A stretch of 64,000 bases of DNA from DATGXB01 sp035298905 (GCA_035298905.1 DATGXQ010000126.1:7857-71856), one strand, 5' to 3'. Counted from the stretch's first letter, positions 1-8,087 are shown. The notes: generated from the sequence alone by a model not told the origin. Translations and numbers: made by a program.

Positions 1-1650
1 CGTTATCTGGGAACTTCCCACCCACTACACAACACATTCCTGAGAAGAACCCTAATCGGTGCGGTAAAACGAGTTTTTGAGCCTGGGTGCAAGTTTGATA
101 CGGCTTGCGTGCTTCAGGGACGGCAGGGGATTATGAAGTCTAGCTTTTGGAAAACCCTGGCCAAAAACGATAAGTGGTTTGATGACACATTTTCGTCGTC
201 AAGTGCAGCAATTGACAAGGATGAAAAAGCGGCACTAAGAGAGAATTGGATTATTGAGTTGTCAGAGATAGAAGCTGTTTTTAGGAAGAAAGAAGTAGCT
301 ACTCTACGAGCTTTCATGACAACAGCGATTGATCGTTACAGACCTCCCTATGGTAGAAAAAATGGGAAATTCCCCCGGACATCTATATTTGTGGGAAGCG
401 TAAACCCCGACTCATTTTTATGCGACCCGGAGGGTCATCGTAGGTATTGGGTTGTTCCGGTTCAGGTTGAAAAAATTAATATTAACGCACTAAAAGAAGA
501 GTCCGATTTACTTTGGGCTGCTGCTTATCATGCCTATGCGGCGGGGGAAACTGTTTTCTTAAATCATGAGGAGGAAAAAATTAATAAAGTTCTCAACAAA
601 ATGTATGAAGACCGGGACATCTGGGAAGAACCAATAATCTTTTATTTGCAAAATGAATCCCGCGTCACCGTCAGTCAAATTATTAGTCAATGCCTAAAAA
701 TTCCCGAAGGACAAGCTGAGAAAAAACACGAACTGCGGGTTGTCCAAATCCTCAAAGCCCTCAACTGGGTGAAGGAAGGTAAACGCTCCCGGTCTGGTAG
801 TAAGCGCGTCCAGTATTGGATTGAAGACAAAGCGCAACAGCAGTTTGAAGATGCCATCTTGGATGAAGTTTATGACATGATGCAGCAACCGCAAAGTGAA
901 TTAACTGCTGACCCCGCTAGTTTTTGTGGACGTACCCCGGAAATTGAGTTTGGTTGTCCTACGGATAGTCCAAACGGGGTAAATACTCAAAGCCCTTGCA
1001 TTGGTTGTGTTTCAGGGGTTGATAATCCAGGTATAAATAAAGTACGTCCTACGGATAGTCCAAGCTCAAACCCAAGCGGGGTAATCATTTCAGAGATTTC
1101 TTCTGAAAATTACTCAAAAAATATAGGAGAACCAAATCCCAACACTAATAATCACCAGAACCTACAAAATTCTAATTTTTCACCAGTCCACTACGTCCAA
1201 GAACCCCAAAGCCTTGCCAACTCTGAATTTGAGGCTGGACGTACCTCAAATAACCGTGCAATTGAGATACAAGTCCGAAAACTAGAAGGTGCTGTTGATT
1301 CCTACATATCTGATGAAATAGCCAGACGGGTCTATGGGGAGTATTTTGAATCCACAAAAGAAAATGAGAGCGATCGCACCGCCATTTGGAATGCCCTGAA
1401 ACCGGAAACACAGAAGTATTACACCGATTTATTTCACCCGTTGGCTGAGAAGTTCCCAGTTAGTAGATATGTGAAAGTTAGAGACACATTTGACCGGAAT
1501 ATGTACCACGTCTCGCAAATTACTGGGTACTTTAGTGAAACCCAAATTAATGTAACTGGGAAACACCTAAACGGCACAATAAAAGTTGCTAATTGTCAGT
1601 TGTTGAGTGACCAACAAGTAATGAAATTAAGAGCAGCTAAAAAGTTATAG
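1..1650 (+). CDS. VapE-like (virulence-associated E family) replication/helicase protein, left end cut off
   Basis: The reading frame is open from base 1 with no stop, so the gene starts left of the window; the GTG at 109 is only an internal codon. The translation before it (ending KFDTACVLQG) continues straight into the P-loop region GRQGIMKSS at about 118-144, followed by WFDD and an Asp/Glu-rich segment, then FVGSVNP and RRYWVVPV. This order is that of VapE-type superfamily 3-like ATPases found in phages, plasmids and integrative elements, usually linked to element replication. The residue before the P-loop Lys is Met where Gly is common. The last ~230 residues are low-complexity (two copies of a PTDSP motif) and then a separate C-terminal segment without recognised family. 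It is the first gene of the integrated element that ends near 8080. Confidence 0.8.
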   Translation, partial: RYLGTSHPLHNTFLRRTLIGAVKRVFEPGCKFDTACVLQGRQGIMKSSFWKTLAKNDKWFDDTFSSSSAAIDKDEKAALRENWIIELSEIEAVFRKKEVATLRAFMTTAIDRYRPPYGRKNGKFPRTSIFVGSVNPDSFLCDPEGHRRYWVVPVQVEKININALKEESDLLWAAAYHAYAAGETVFLNHEEEKINKVLNKMYEDRDIWEEPIIFYLQNESRVTVSQIISQCLKIPEGQAEKKHELRVVQILKALNWVKEGKRSRSGSKRVQYWIEDKAQQQFEDAILDEVYDMMQQPQSELTADPASFCGRTPEIEFGCPTDSPNGVNTQSPCIGCVSGVDNPGINKVRPTDSPSSNPSGVIISEISSENYSKNIGEPNPNTNNHQNLQNSNFSPVHYVQEPQSLANSEFEAGRTSNNRAIEIQVRKLEGAVDSYISDEIARRVYGEYFESTKENESDRTAIWNALKPETQKYYTDLFHPLAEKFPVSRYVKVRDTFDRNMYHVSQITGYFSETQINVTGKHLNGTIKVANCQLLSDQQVMKLRAAKKL

Positions 1651-1716
1651 CGCGTTTGCTACCGCTTCTGGATTTTGGCGAATTTGAAGTATCTTACTGC
1701 TCCACCAGAATTACAA

Positions 1717-1772
1717 ATTTTGAGTTTTGAGTTTTGAATTTTGAATTTTGAGTTTTGAATTTTGAATTTTGA
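1717..1772. repeat. Heptamer tandem repeat (TTTTGAR)
   Basis: About eight head-to-tail copies of TTTTGAG/TTTTGAA fill the spacer between the VapE-like gene and the next small gene. The same heptamer occurs in inverse form at 43462-43489 and in shorter runs elsewhere, a pattern like the short tandemly repeated sequences of Nostocales. Confidence 0.85.
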
Positions 1773-1786
1773 CTTCCGGGGTAATC

Positions 1787-2008
1787 ATGGCTAAAGAAAG
1801 TTTTCAACAATTACTACAAAGAATAGCGGCTGCTCACCTTGACCGCAAAACCCAGCAGTACATCAAATCACTAGAAAATGTTGCCCAAACAGCAAAACTG
1901 GTGATTGAGTCCAGTAATTTTGGAAATACCGAATCACAGCAATCGGAATTACAGCCATTAAAACTAGCGTTACAGCAGTTGGAATTGGAGGGCGCGAATG
2001 CCTCGTAA
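1787..2008 (+). CDS. Small hypothetical protein of the integrated element
   Basis: A 73-residue soluble, mostly helical protein (starts MAKESFQQLL). I chose the ATG at 1787 rather than the in-frame TTG at 1769 because the TTG falls in the heptamer repeat. Its last 11 bases overlap the start of the next gene, which suggests the two are translated together. No family recognised. The protein is rich in Gln, Leu and Ala and contains no cysteine; a role in the element's replication or regulation would be a guess. Confidence 0.55.
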   Translation: MAKESFQQLLQRIAAAHLDRKTQQYIKSLENVAQTAKLVIESSNFGNTESQQSELQPLKLALQQLELEGANAS

Positions 2009-2294
2009 AAAAGCTAGTAGCAACGAAACCGGAATTTTGATTTTGGAGAGTTCCAATTCTGGAAGTTCTAGTAATTCCAGCAATTCCACCAATTCCAAGT
2101 ATGGAAACTGTCATATTTGTAAGTCCCCGTACCTAACTCCCGGCTTGGATTCTAACTATTGCCCCAAGTGCGGATGGGTTTTCACGTTGGAGTATTTGAG
2201 GTTTCTGCAAGAACAGGAACAGTCAAAGAAAAACAAGAAAGGGAAAAACTCTAAAACTGTTGATGATGAAGTAATTCAGGGTATTTATGATTAA
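1998..2294 (+). CDS. Small zinc-ribbon protein
   Basis: A 98-residue protein with a basic start (MPRKK), a Ser/Asn-rich low-complexity stretch at about residues 18-33, then two CxxC pairs (CHIC near residue 38 and CPKCGW near 55) that form a plausible zinc ribbon, and a Lys-rich tail. The Ser/Asn stretch is encoded by tandem AATTCC-like units. The start overlaps the preceding gene by 11 bases and the stop overlaps the next start by 8, so the three genes form a coupled set. Zinc-ribbon small proteins are common in phage and plasmid modules; the partner is unknown. Confidence 0.6.
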   Translation: MPRKKASSNETGILILESSNSGSSSNSSNSTNSKYGNCHICKSPYLTPGLDSNYCPKCGWVFTLEYLRFLQEQEQSKKNKKGKNSKTVDDEVIQGIYD

Positions 2295-2487
2295 TTTTGT
2301 GGATGAGGAAACCGTAGAAGCGGCGATCGCTCATAACGAGCAATTAACAAGTGAGTGTCACCAATTAGTAGATGCAGTAGCAAATCAGAAGTATTCACGG
2401 AAACTGCTAACGCTTGTTAAAAGCCTTCTTGAGAGTTGTCTTGATTACAAAGCCAATCGAATACATCAACCTGCGATTAGACAGTAA
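2287..2487 (+). CDS. Small hypothetical protein, translationally coupled
   Basis: A 66-residue acidic, helical protein starting MINFVDEETV. Its ATG lies inside the last codons of the zinc-ribbon gene (8-base overlap), the main argument that it is real. No known domain. It precedes the PAPS-reductase-like gene by 30 bases and may belong to the same transcript. Confidence 0.5.
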   Translation: MINFVDEETVEAAIAHNEQLTSECHQLVDAVANQKYSRKLLTLVKSLLESCLDYKANRIHQPAIRQ

Positions 2488-2517
2488 TTCAAAAGTATTT
2501 AGTAAAGGAATAGTCAA

Positions 2518-3576
2518 ATGTTCAACACCACAGGGATTCAACTGGGGTTATTTGATAATGCCAAACATCCAATTCAGATTCTGCGAGAACAACCAGAACC
2601 CGACCCCCGAAGTCCAATTGTTGTTAGTTGTGGGGGTGGGCGCAATTCGACTTATTTGTTGATTCGGTTGTGGCAGCAGGGCATCAAACCCGACTTAATA
2701 CTGTTTGCTGATACTGGTAACGAAAAACGAGCGACCTACGAATACATAGAAATGTTTTCCGGGTGGCTTGTTGAAAGGGGTATGCCACCGATTATCACGG
2801 TGCGGAGGAAACCTACGAAAGTGTCGAGCGATCGCAAGGGATTAATCCGAGTTAACCAAGCTATGGCAGCATGGAGGAATTTATTTTCCAAAACACCGAT
2901 TAGTCAATGGCTAGATGGTTATTCTTGGTTAGCTTGGTGGAAATCCAAAGAAGGTGCTGTGTGGACTACGCTGGCTGAGGAATGTATCATTACCGGAACG
3001 CTTCCTAGTAAAGCCTATGGGCGATCGAATTGCTCTCAAATCTGGAAAATTGAACCCCAGGAACTTTATGTCAGGGACTACATGCTTGAGAGAGGACTGT
3101 GGTACAGAAAGGGACGTTCCATCATTGCTGACGTGAAAGTTCGTAAGTTTATTGGATTTCACTGTGAAGAGGTTTCCCGGTTAATAAGTAAACAAACAGG
3201 TCAGATGCGGGAACTTGAGGATAAATTTTATCGGTATGAGTACCCCCTGATGGTGGACATGATTAATAATCTGGATTGCCAAGTGGGAATCCTAGCCGCA
3301 GGGTTGCCAATACCACCAAAGTCTAGCTGTGTGTTTTGTCCACGTTCTCGCAAAGAAGAGATTGATAATTTATCTCCAGAAGACTTAGAACTTGCGTTAT
3401 TTATCGAGTGGAATGCCATGAATAGCCCCAATTGGCGGGGTGAGGGATCATCAATCAAAGGGTTAGGGCAAAGATTGAACTGGACTGATTATGTAGCGGG
3501 GAAAGTTAGTGAAACAGAATTAGCAGCGATCGCTCACCGCCAAGCCCAAATGTCCTGTAATTGTATTGACGATTAA
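2518..3576 (+). CDS. PAPS reductase-like (PP-loop/adenine nucleotide alpha hydrolase fold) protein
   Basis: A 352-residue protein with the N-terminal nucleotide-binding loop VVSCGGGRNST at about residues 34-44 (the SGGxDS-like loop of PAPS reductases and DndC-type proteins), followed by a LILFADTGNE strand-loop typical of the family. A C-terminal cysteine set (CVFC near residue 269 and a terminal CNC) resembles phage- and element-borne members, where it may bind metal or an iron-sulfur cluster. An AAAGGAA ribosome-binding site precedes the ATG. This is not the assimilatory enzyme: a separate cysH is at 18215. Such homologues have been proposed to act in nucleic-acid modification or defence; the substrate cannot be read from the sequence. 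Confidence 0.75.
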   Translation: MFNTTGIQLGLFDNAKHPIQILREQPEPDPRSPIVVSCGGGRNSTYLLIRLWQQGIKPDLILFADTGNEKRATYEYIEMFSGWLVERGMPPIITVRRKPTKVSSDRKGLIRVNQAMAAWRNLFSKTPISQWLDGYSWLAWWKSKEGAVWTTLAEECIITGTLPSKAYGRSNCSQIWKIEPQELYVRDYMLERGLWYRKGRSIIADVKVRKFIGFHCEEVSRLISKQTGQMRELEDKFYRYEYPLMVDMINNLDCQVGILAAGLPIPPKSSCVFCPRSRKEEIDNLSPEDLELALFIEWNAMNSPNWRGEGSSIKGLGQRLNWTDYVAGKVSETELAAIAHRQAQMSCNCIDD

Positions 3577-3583
3577 ATAACTA

Positions 3584-3799
3584 TCAATTTACTGGTTTGA
3601 TTTTCAACCACCAACCAGACTTTCTACGACCGCAAAGCCAAGCCTCAGCAACTATTGTTTTTTCGATGTACCAAGTGTAATGACCAAGTGAACCCTCTAC
3701 AGCAGTAATCCCATCATAATTTTGCTTGACAATTTCAGTTGCATCATTGATGGTTGCTGCCCAGATTCTTTTTGATTTGAAGAAATATGTTTCTCTCAT
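3584..3799 (-). CDS. Hypothetical protein, antisense-oriented small gene
   Basis: A 71-residue ORF filling the space between two plus-strand genes. The composition looks protein-like (MRETYFFKSKRIWAATIND at the start, several Trp and Tyr, ending WWLKIKPVN) and no other frame explains this 240-bp gap. There is no clear Shine-Dalgarno site. No family recognised. It would be transcribed divergently from the gene at 3821. Confidence 0.45.
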   Translation of the reverse strand: MRETYFFKSKRIWAATINDATEIVKQNYDGITAVEGSLGHYTWYIEKTIVAEAWLCGRRKSGWWLKIKPVN

Positions 3800-3820
3800 A
3801 GCAATTTACAGGGAAATCAA

Positions 3821-4216
3821 ATGACTCTAACTGAACTCCGCAGTATTGTTTGGATACTTGCTAATTCAATCCCTACTCGTTACTGGGTGCATTGGAATTA
3901 TCCTGCTGTTCCCGAAAAAATGGCCATTTATTGTCAAGGTAAGGTTTATGAAGGGGACTTGATTAGGAAAGGATTCACAAAGGAAATCCACAATAGAAAA
4001 GTTTATTGGGTAATAGAACGAACCCCGGAACCGGAATTACCAGAAATTCCAAAAGTTCTAGAATCGGAATTAGAATTCCCAAAAGTTCCAGAAAACGAGA
4101 CAGAAACCCTAGAAGATTTTCTTAATGCCCACCTTGAGAACACAGTAGAGTTTAGATTCCAGCAAAATACTAATGGTGAAATAAACTGCTTTTCTACGGA
4201 TAACCCATTGAATTAG
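3821..4216 (+). CDS. Hypothetical protein with acidic Pro/Glu repeats
   Basis: A 131-residue protein. The first ~75 residues (MTLTELRSIVWILANSIPTR onward) look like a compact fold; residues ~76-110 are a Pro/Glu-rich linker (PEPELPEIPKVLESELEFPKV) encoded by imperfect tandem AATTCC/GTTCC units similar to those in the zinc-ribbon gene at 1998. A GGGAAA site precedes the ATG. Function unknown; part of the element's gene series. Confidence 0.55.
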   Translation: MTLTELRSIVWILANSIPTRYWVHWNYPAVPEKMAIYCQGKVYEGDLIRKGFTKEIHNRKVYWVIERTPEPELPEIPKVLESELEFPKVPENETETLEDFLNAHLENTVEFRFQQNTNGEINCFSTDNPLN

Positions 4217-4266
4217 TTGGCTGCTGCTGGTTGAATCGCAATAACTGGAATTACAAAATAACGAAT

Positions 4267-4704
4267 ATGACAACGAAACCCAAGAATCTATTAATTAGCA
4301 TTCATCCCAAGCCAATCAAAAAGATTATCAGTGGAAGTAAAGATATTGAAATTAGGAAAACCAAACCCAATATTAAAAAGGGTGATAATGTTTGGGGGTA
4401 TGCTACACGTCCCGAATCCAGTTTGAAAGTAAAATTTGAATGCGGCGGGGTAATTGAATGCGAGAAATCCAATTTTTGGTTGGAGTACGGCAGCCGCATC
4501 GGGATTACCAAAGATGAATTTGAAAGCTATTTATCTGGCAAGATGATGGTTTATGGAATAATCGTGAGCAATTTAACTGTTTTTGATGTTTCTTTGGTGG
4601 CATTGAAACAAATACCCGCATTTGAATACTTCCAGCCACCCCAGGGGTTTTATTATCTGAGTGATGACCAAATTTCGGAGCTAAACAAATATTTAAAAGC
4701 ATGA
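4267..4704 (+). CDS. ASCH-domain (PUA-like) protein
   Basis: A 145-residue protein. The start LLISIHPKPIKKIISGSKDI is the classic opening strand-helix of ASCH domains (ISIxPxxxxxIxxGxKxxE), followed by IRKTKPNIKKGDNVWGYAT, the RNA-binding-type beta barrel. I chose ATG 4267 over the TTG at 4231 because the domain begins right after it. ASCH proteins bind RNA or modified nucleotides and are frequent in phages and genomic islands. A hairpin with a T-run follows the stop by 5 bases, so it ends a transcript. Confidence 0.75.
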   Translation: MTTKPKNLLISIHPKPIKKIISGSKDIEIRKTKPNIKKGDNVWGYATRPESSLKVKFECGGVIECEKSNFWLEYGSRIGITKDEFESYLSGKMMVYGIIVSNLTVFDVSLVALKQIPAFEYFQPPQGFYYLSDDQISELNKYLKA

Positions 4705-4709
4705 ATAAT

Positions 4710-4755
4710 AAAAGCGATCATCTCTGGAGTTGTCCATTGGTAGTCGCTTTTTTTA
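4710..4755 (+). terminator. Rho-independent terminator after the ASCH gene
   Basis: AAAAGCGA pairs with TCGCTTTT across a 26-base loop and is followed by a run of seven T. The loop sequence is nearly the same as in the second terminator at 5177, so the two are copies of one small repeat. Confidence 0.65.
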
Positions 4756-4841
4756 AATAGCAATGTTTTTATTTTGGTATTATGTTTAATACATAACATT
4801 GATATAATATTATGTGTTGATGATAAACAAAAATCAAAACA

Positions 4842-5165
4842 ATGAGATACCTAAAAGAATTACTTCTTGGAATCCTAGTTTCCTTGGTGTTTTTGTTAAA
4901 TCAAAGTGCAATGGCTGGGGCTGAACCAATAAAAGAATCTTCTCAGCAAGATTGCATTTACACAAAAGTTCCGGGATATAAAGGCTATTCGGCTGAGTGT
5001 CACCCTAAAAAAGAACCATCAAGTTCATTAAAAAATAACGAACCTCAATGGATTTGGTCACTTGCTTCAAAATCTTGCTTTTCTCCAGGTTTACACCCGT
5101 GGCAATTAAAATTTGAGCGACTAGCCGATGGAGCGAAAGAATTTCCATTTTGCGTAGAACCATAA
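4842..5165 (+). CDS. Small secreted protein
   Basis: A 107-residue protein with a clear signal peptide (MRYLKELLLGILVSLVFLL, ending AMAGA near residue 27) and a short mature region with four Cys (two pairs likely to form disulfides). It lies between two copies of the same terminator, so it is its own transcription unit; an AT-rich stretch with an inverted repeat around 4782-4800 probably holds the promoter. No family recognised. Confidence 0.6.
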   Translation: MRYLKELLLGILVSLVFLLNQSAMAGAEPIKESSQQDCIYTKVPGYKGYSAECHPKKEPSSSLKNNEPQWIWSLASKSCFSPGLHPWQLKFERLADGAKEFPFCVEP

Positions 5166-5176
5166 ATATTAAATAA

Positions 5177-5220
5177 AAGCGATCTCTTCTGGGGTTTCCA
5201 TTGGCGATCGCTTATTTTTT
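5177..5220 (+). terminator. Rho-independent terminator
   Basis: AAGCGATC pairs perfectly with GATCGCTT across 21 bases and is followed by ATTTTTT. It follows the secreted-protein gene and resembles the terminator at 4710 in both stem and loop. Confidence 0.65.
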
Positions 5221-5410
5221 GCTTATATTGCTAAGTTATGTTAACACAAACACCTTACTAATGAATTAGCAGAGGAGTTGAGAAAAATTGCCGGGGAGAA
5301 CAACAGAAAAATATCAACAATGGGGATGCTGCTTTTACAGGAAACGATCGCCAACCATGCAAAACAAAACCAAAATGATATGATTGTGCGGTAGTATTTC
5401 TAACTTCAAG

Positions 5411-5932
5411 ATGCAGCGAATTATTAAGTTTTTGGTGGTTCTGGTAATTCTGTTTTCCACACAAATATACCCAGTCAATGCAGAAGTAGTGAGGGGAAGG
5501 ATTGTTGCAGCAATCGATGGGGACACCTTAATCGCATTCATAAATAATAATCAGGTATCCATCCGGCTAAACTGTATTGATGCCCCAGAGTTAGCCCAGT
5601 TCTTTGGAGTGGAATCTAAAACTAAACTTGCTAAGTTAAATGGTGTTAATGCTGAGTTTGATGTTAAGGGAGTTGACAAATACAATCGCCTAATTGCAGA
5701 AGTGTTTGTAGGCAAAGACCGTCATAATGTAAATTCTGTGATGGTGAGGGATGGGATGGCTTTTGTATACAGAGAGTATCTGAGAGAATGTCCGGCGATC
5801 GCACCCCAGTTAATCAAATACGAACAATTAGCCAAACAGAAAAGATTGGGTTTATGGAAACAGAAAAACCCCGTGATGCCTTGGGATTATCGGCATGGAG
5901 AAAGTAATGATAGCGTTGGGTTTAAATCATGA
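5411..5932 (+). CDS. Thermonuclease-like secreted nuclease (SNc fold)
   Basis: A 173-residue protein with a signal peptide (MQRIIKFLVVLVILFSTQI, cleavage expected after VNA) and a staphylococcal-nuclease fold: GRIVAAIDGDTLIAF (metal-binding Asp), VSIRLNCIDAPEL (catalytic Arg and the IDAPE motif), VKGVDKYNRLIAEVFVG (the DxYGR-type motif, here DKYNR) and MVRDGMAFVYREY. I preferred ATG 5411 over 5384 because the signal peptide starts there. Secreted non-specific nucleases of this type occur on many cyanobacterial plasmids. Its stop overlaps the next start in an ATGA. Confidence 0.85.
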   Translation: MQRIIKFLVVLVILFSTQIYPVNAEVVRGRIVAAIDGDTLIAFINNNQVSIRLNCIDAPELAQFFGVESKTKLAKLNGVNAEFDVKGVDKYNRLIAEVFVGKDRHNVNSVMVRDGMAFVYREYLRECPAIAPQLIKYEQLAKQKRLGLWKQKNPVMPWDYRHGESNDSVGFKS

Positions 5933-6144
5933 ATACTTTTAGATTAAAATTTCCAGTTGGGCGATCGGTGAAACTCAAGGAACAACAATACAATACATTT
6001 GGAATAGGAATAGTCATTGATTGGATTCCCGGAACAGGAGAAGTAAATTTTTTCTATCATGTAAATTTTGTAATTTTAGAAACTGGTGAATTTATGCCGA
6101 TGTGGTGCAAGGAGTGTGAGATAGAAGAGTTGTTTTTGGAGTGA
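5929..6144 (+). CDS. Small hypothetical protein coupled to the nuclease
   Basis: A 71-residue protein (MNTFRLKFPVGRSVKLKEQQ at the start). The pattern, basic GRSVKLK followed by GIGIVIDWIPGTGEV, suggests a small beta-barrel (SH3- or KOW-like), but no family is certain. It starts in the ATGA overlap with the nuclease stop, so translational coupling is likely. Confidence 0.6.
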   Translation: MNTFRLKFPVGRSVKLKEQQYNTFGIGIVIDWIPGTGEVNFFYHVNFVILETGEFMPMWCKECEIEELFLE

Positions 6145-6145
6145 C

Positions 6146-6340
6146 ATGAAAATTCTTATCACCGTAGAAGTTCCTGGCGGCATGATTCAGTCCGTGATTC
6201 AAGTACCCGACAATATTTCACCAGAGGATGCCGAGGATGCAGCGAAAGAAGAATACTTAAGCATGGTTAACTGGTGCTGGGAAACTCTACAAGATGATGC
6301 AGCAGAACCCAGGGAGCAAGGGTGCTTTATAAAAACTTGA
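6146..6340 (+). CDS. Small hypothetical acidic protein
   Basis: A 64-residue acidic protein beginning MKILITVEVPGGMIQSVIQV, one base after the preceding stop, so the last gene of the nuclease operon. No recognised domain. The opening strands and the acidic helix (SPEDAEDAAKEEY) look like a folded alpha/beta protein. Confidence 0.55.
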   Translation: MKILITVEVPGGMIQSVIQVPDNISPEDAEDAAKEEYLSMVNWCWETLQDDAAEPREQGCFIKT

Positions 6341-6393
6341 CTCGTCTCCATAACATCAAAATTTGATTAATCTTATTTCTTCCTAAAAAGCTA

Positions 6394-6504
6394 ATGCGTC
6401 ATACCAGCAAAAGTCTTAAGATTCATGAAATCTTGCGAAGATTACTTAATATTGAGCAGTTGCTTCTTAATAAGATTTGTGAAGTTAAAGGCAAAGAAAT
6501 TTAA
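6394..6504 (+). CDS. Possible micro-ORF next to the recombinase gene
   Basis: A 36-codon ORF (MRHTSKSLKIHEILRRLLNI at the start) predicted to form a basic amphipathic helix. It lies in the 200-bp space between the nuclease operon and the convergent recombinase gene. No ribosome-binding site stands out, so it may be chance. Confidence 0.25.
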   Translation: MRHTSKSLKIHEILRRLLNIEQLLLNKICEVKGKEI

Positions 6505-6548
6505 CAGGGAACACCTAAGTATTTTGTGATTTTCCTCCATGCTGCAAG

Positions 6549-8042
6549 TTAAATTTTTAACTTAACCTCTACCACCTCACCATTTAAAATGACTACTGAT
6601 TGAACAAGCTCACGATAGATGCGCTTTTTGTCTTCATCGGAGCAATTTTTCCAACATTCCGGGTCAGAGAATGCCCAAGTTAAAAGTTCTATAGAAGCAG
6701 AATTGATTTGTTCTGGAGTCTGCTGATACTGAAAAGCCAATATCTGGTTTTCGATTTGGGTGATCGCATCTCGAATAGCTGGATTGGGAGCAATTGAATT
6801 TATCTGCTGCATCTGGGCAAGCTGGGATTCCAGTTTTAGCAGTTCTGGTGGTTTGGGGTTTTCTTTGGTTTCCGGCACTTGGGCAAGCTGGGCGATCGCT
6901 TCAGCACGCTGGGTTAACTTTTCAACAACGGCATTCTCAACGATTTCCATGCGAATAGTTTTCTTGTTAGTACAGCTGCGAGTAGTCCAGTTTTTGCATT
7001 GAAAATAATAATTGCGCTCAAAAGGAATCCCCAAGCGTTTAGCTCTGTAATGATTTTTTATTCCTGAAAGCGAGTAACAAGCTCCCCGGCATTCAGCGCA
7101 AAATATTGATCCCGAAAGTGGGTATTTAAGTGCCGTGCTGCCATACCCTCGGACTTGTTTATTGTGAGCTAGAATGCTTTCAATTTCCTTAAATTCTGCT
7201 TCAGTGATTAGTCTTTCATCAGGATGAGTATCGTAGTAAATTTCCGGCTCTCTGCCCTTGGCTGTCTGTTTTTTTCTTAAATATCCAATGTGTCCTCGGA
7301 GAATGGGATTTGTTAGCCAATTACTTAACCCAGATGTGCTAAATCTAAATACATCCCTAGCTGCCCGTCCGCCTTTTTTCTTTTCACCCAGGGCATTGTT
7401 GCGAGCAAAAGTTTGGATGCCGTATTTTTCATTAATTTCTCTTAGTGTTAACCCCAGAGAACGCTTTTCAAAAAACGCCTCAATAATTTCCCCAGCGATC
7501 GCTGCCCTAGTCATTTCTTGTTGGTTTTTAATCAAACACAAAAACGGTCTGTCGTCCAGGCAGGGTTTATCATCAATCTTTCTGTAACCAAATGGAAGAA
7601 TGTGAACTACTAGATTCTTCCGAGCATTTGCCCAACCATGTCGAACTGATTCAGCCTTTTGGTCACTGTGAAGTTGAGCAAAAACAGCAAGCTGCCCTGC
7701 CATTGCTCGACCAGCAGCAGTAGTTAGGTCAAATGGTTCATCAAGAGCGCGAAGAATTACACCAGAACTTGAAAATAAATCAAAAATTTGGAAACTCTTG
7801 ACCCCCCGACGTGACAACCGATCAACGCGGGTAACAATCACTTCATTTACGTGCTTTAACCTCACCATCCCTAAAACCTGATCTAATTGAGGACGGTGAT
7901 TATCTTTCCACCCGGATTCCACATCCTTATAAATTTCTTCAGCACCAGCAGCTATTAATCTGTCAATCTGCTGTTGCAGGGCATTAGAGTTATTTGCTTG
8001 CTCAAGGCTGGAAACCCTAGCATAGCCAACTATTTTGGGCAT
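6549..8042 (-). CDS. Large serine recombinase (XisF-like site-specific integrase/excisionase)
   Basis: A 497-residue protein. The N-terminal resolvase domain has IVGYARVSSLEQ (nucleophile Ser11), VTRVDRLSRRGVKSF (the R-x-D-R-L-x-R catalytic stretch) and AGQLAVFAQLHSD. Then follow a recombinase domain (around residues 160-290), a zinc ribbon (FCAECRGACYSLSG with later paired Cys) and a C-terminal coiled coil (residues ~385-440). This is the layout of large serine integrases and of XisF, which excises the fdxN element of Anabaena. The gene reads inward from the border, and its start codon is 40 bases from a broken comM, the usual place for an integrase beside its attachment site. Confidence 0.9.
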   Translation of the reverse strand: MPKIVGYARVSSLEQANNSNALQQQIDRLIAAGAEEIYKDVESGWKDNHRPQLDQVLGMVRLKHVNEVIVTRVDRLSRRGVKSFQIFDLFSSSGVILRALDEPFDLTTAAGRAMAGQLAVFAQLHSDQKAESVRHGWANARKNLVVHILPFGYRKIDDKPCLDDRPFLCLIKNQQEMTRAAIAGEIIEAFFEKRSLGLTLREINEKYGIQTFARNNALGEKKKGGRAARDVFRFSTSGLSNWLTNPILRGHIGYLRKKQTAKGREPEIYYDTHPDERLITEAEFKEIESILAHNKQVRGYGSTALKYPLSGSIFCAECRGACYSLSGIKNHYRAKRLGIPFERNYYFQCKNWTTRSCTNKKTIRMEIVENAVVEKLTQRAEAIAQLAQVPETKENPKPPELLKLESQLAQMQQINSIAPNPAIRDAITQIENQILAFQYQQTPEQINSASIELLTWAFSDPECWKNCSDEDKKRIYRELVQSVVILNGEVVEVKLKI

Positions 8043-8087
8043 TTTCTGATAAAGTAATAGTGTACATTTAGTATTGTATATATGTTT
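8043..8087. other. Predicted attachment-site junction (element end / comM)
   Basis: Between the integrase start and the comM fragment lies an AT-rich stretch with TGTACA and TATATA. The comM coding homology begins at MFLDEL (8082); upstream of it the same frame reaches a stop at 8058 and shows no comM-like residues. The crossover should lie around 8070-8087. The exact dinucleotide core cannot be fixed from one junction. Confidence 0.55.

Noticed and set aside
5257..5397. Open frame reading ELAEELRKIAGENNRKISTM in the spacer before the nuclease
   Set aside because: Looks protein-like but has no usable start codon with a ribosome-binding site at the right distance; could be a gene fragment.
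1..8081. Considering the element to be a prophage
   Set aside because: No capsid, tail, portal or terminase genes in the visible part; integrative or plasmid-like element fits better.
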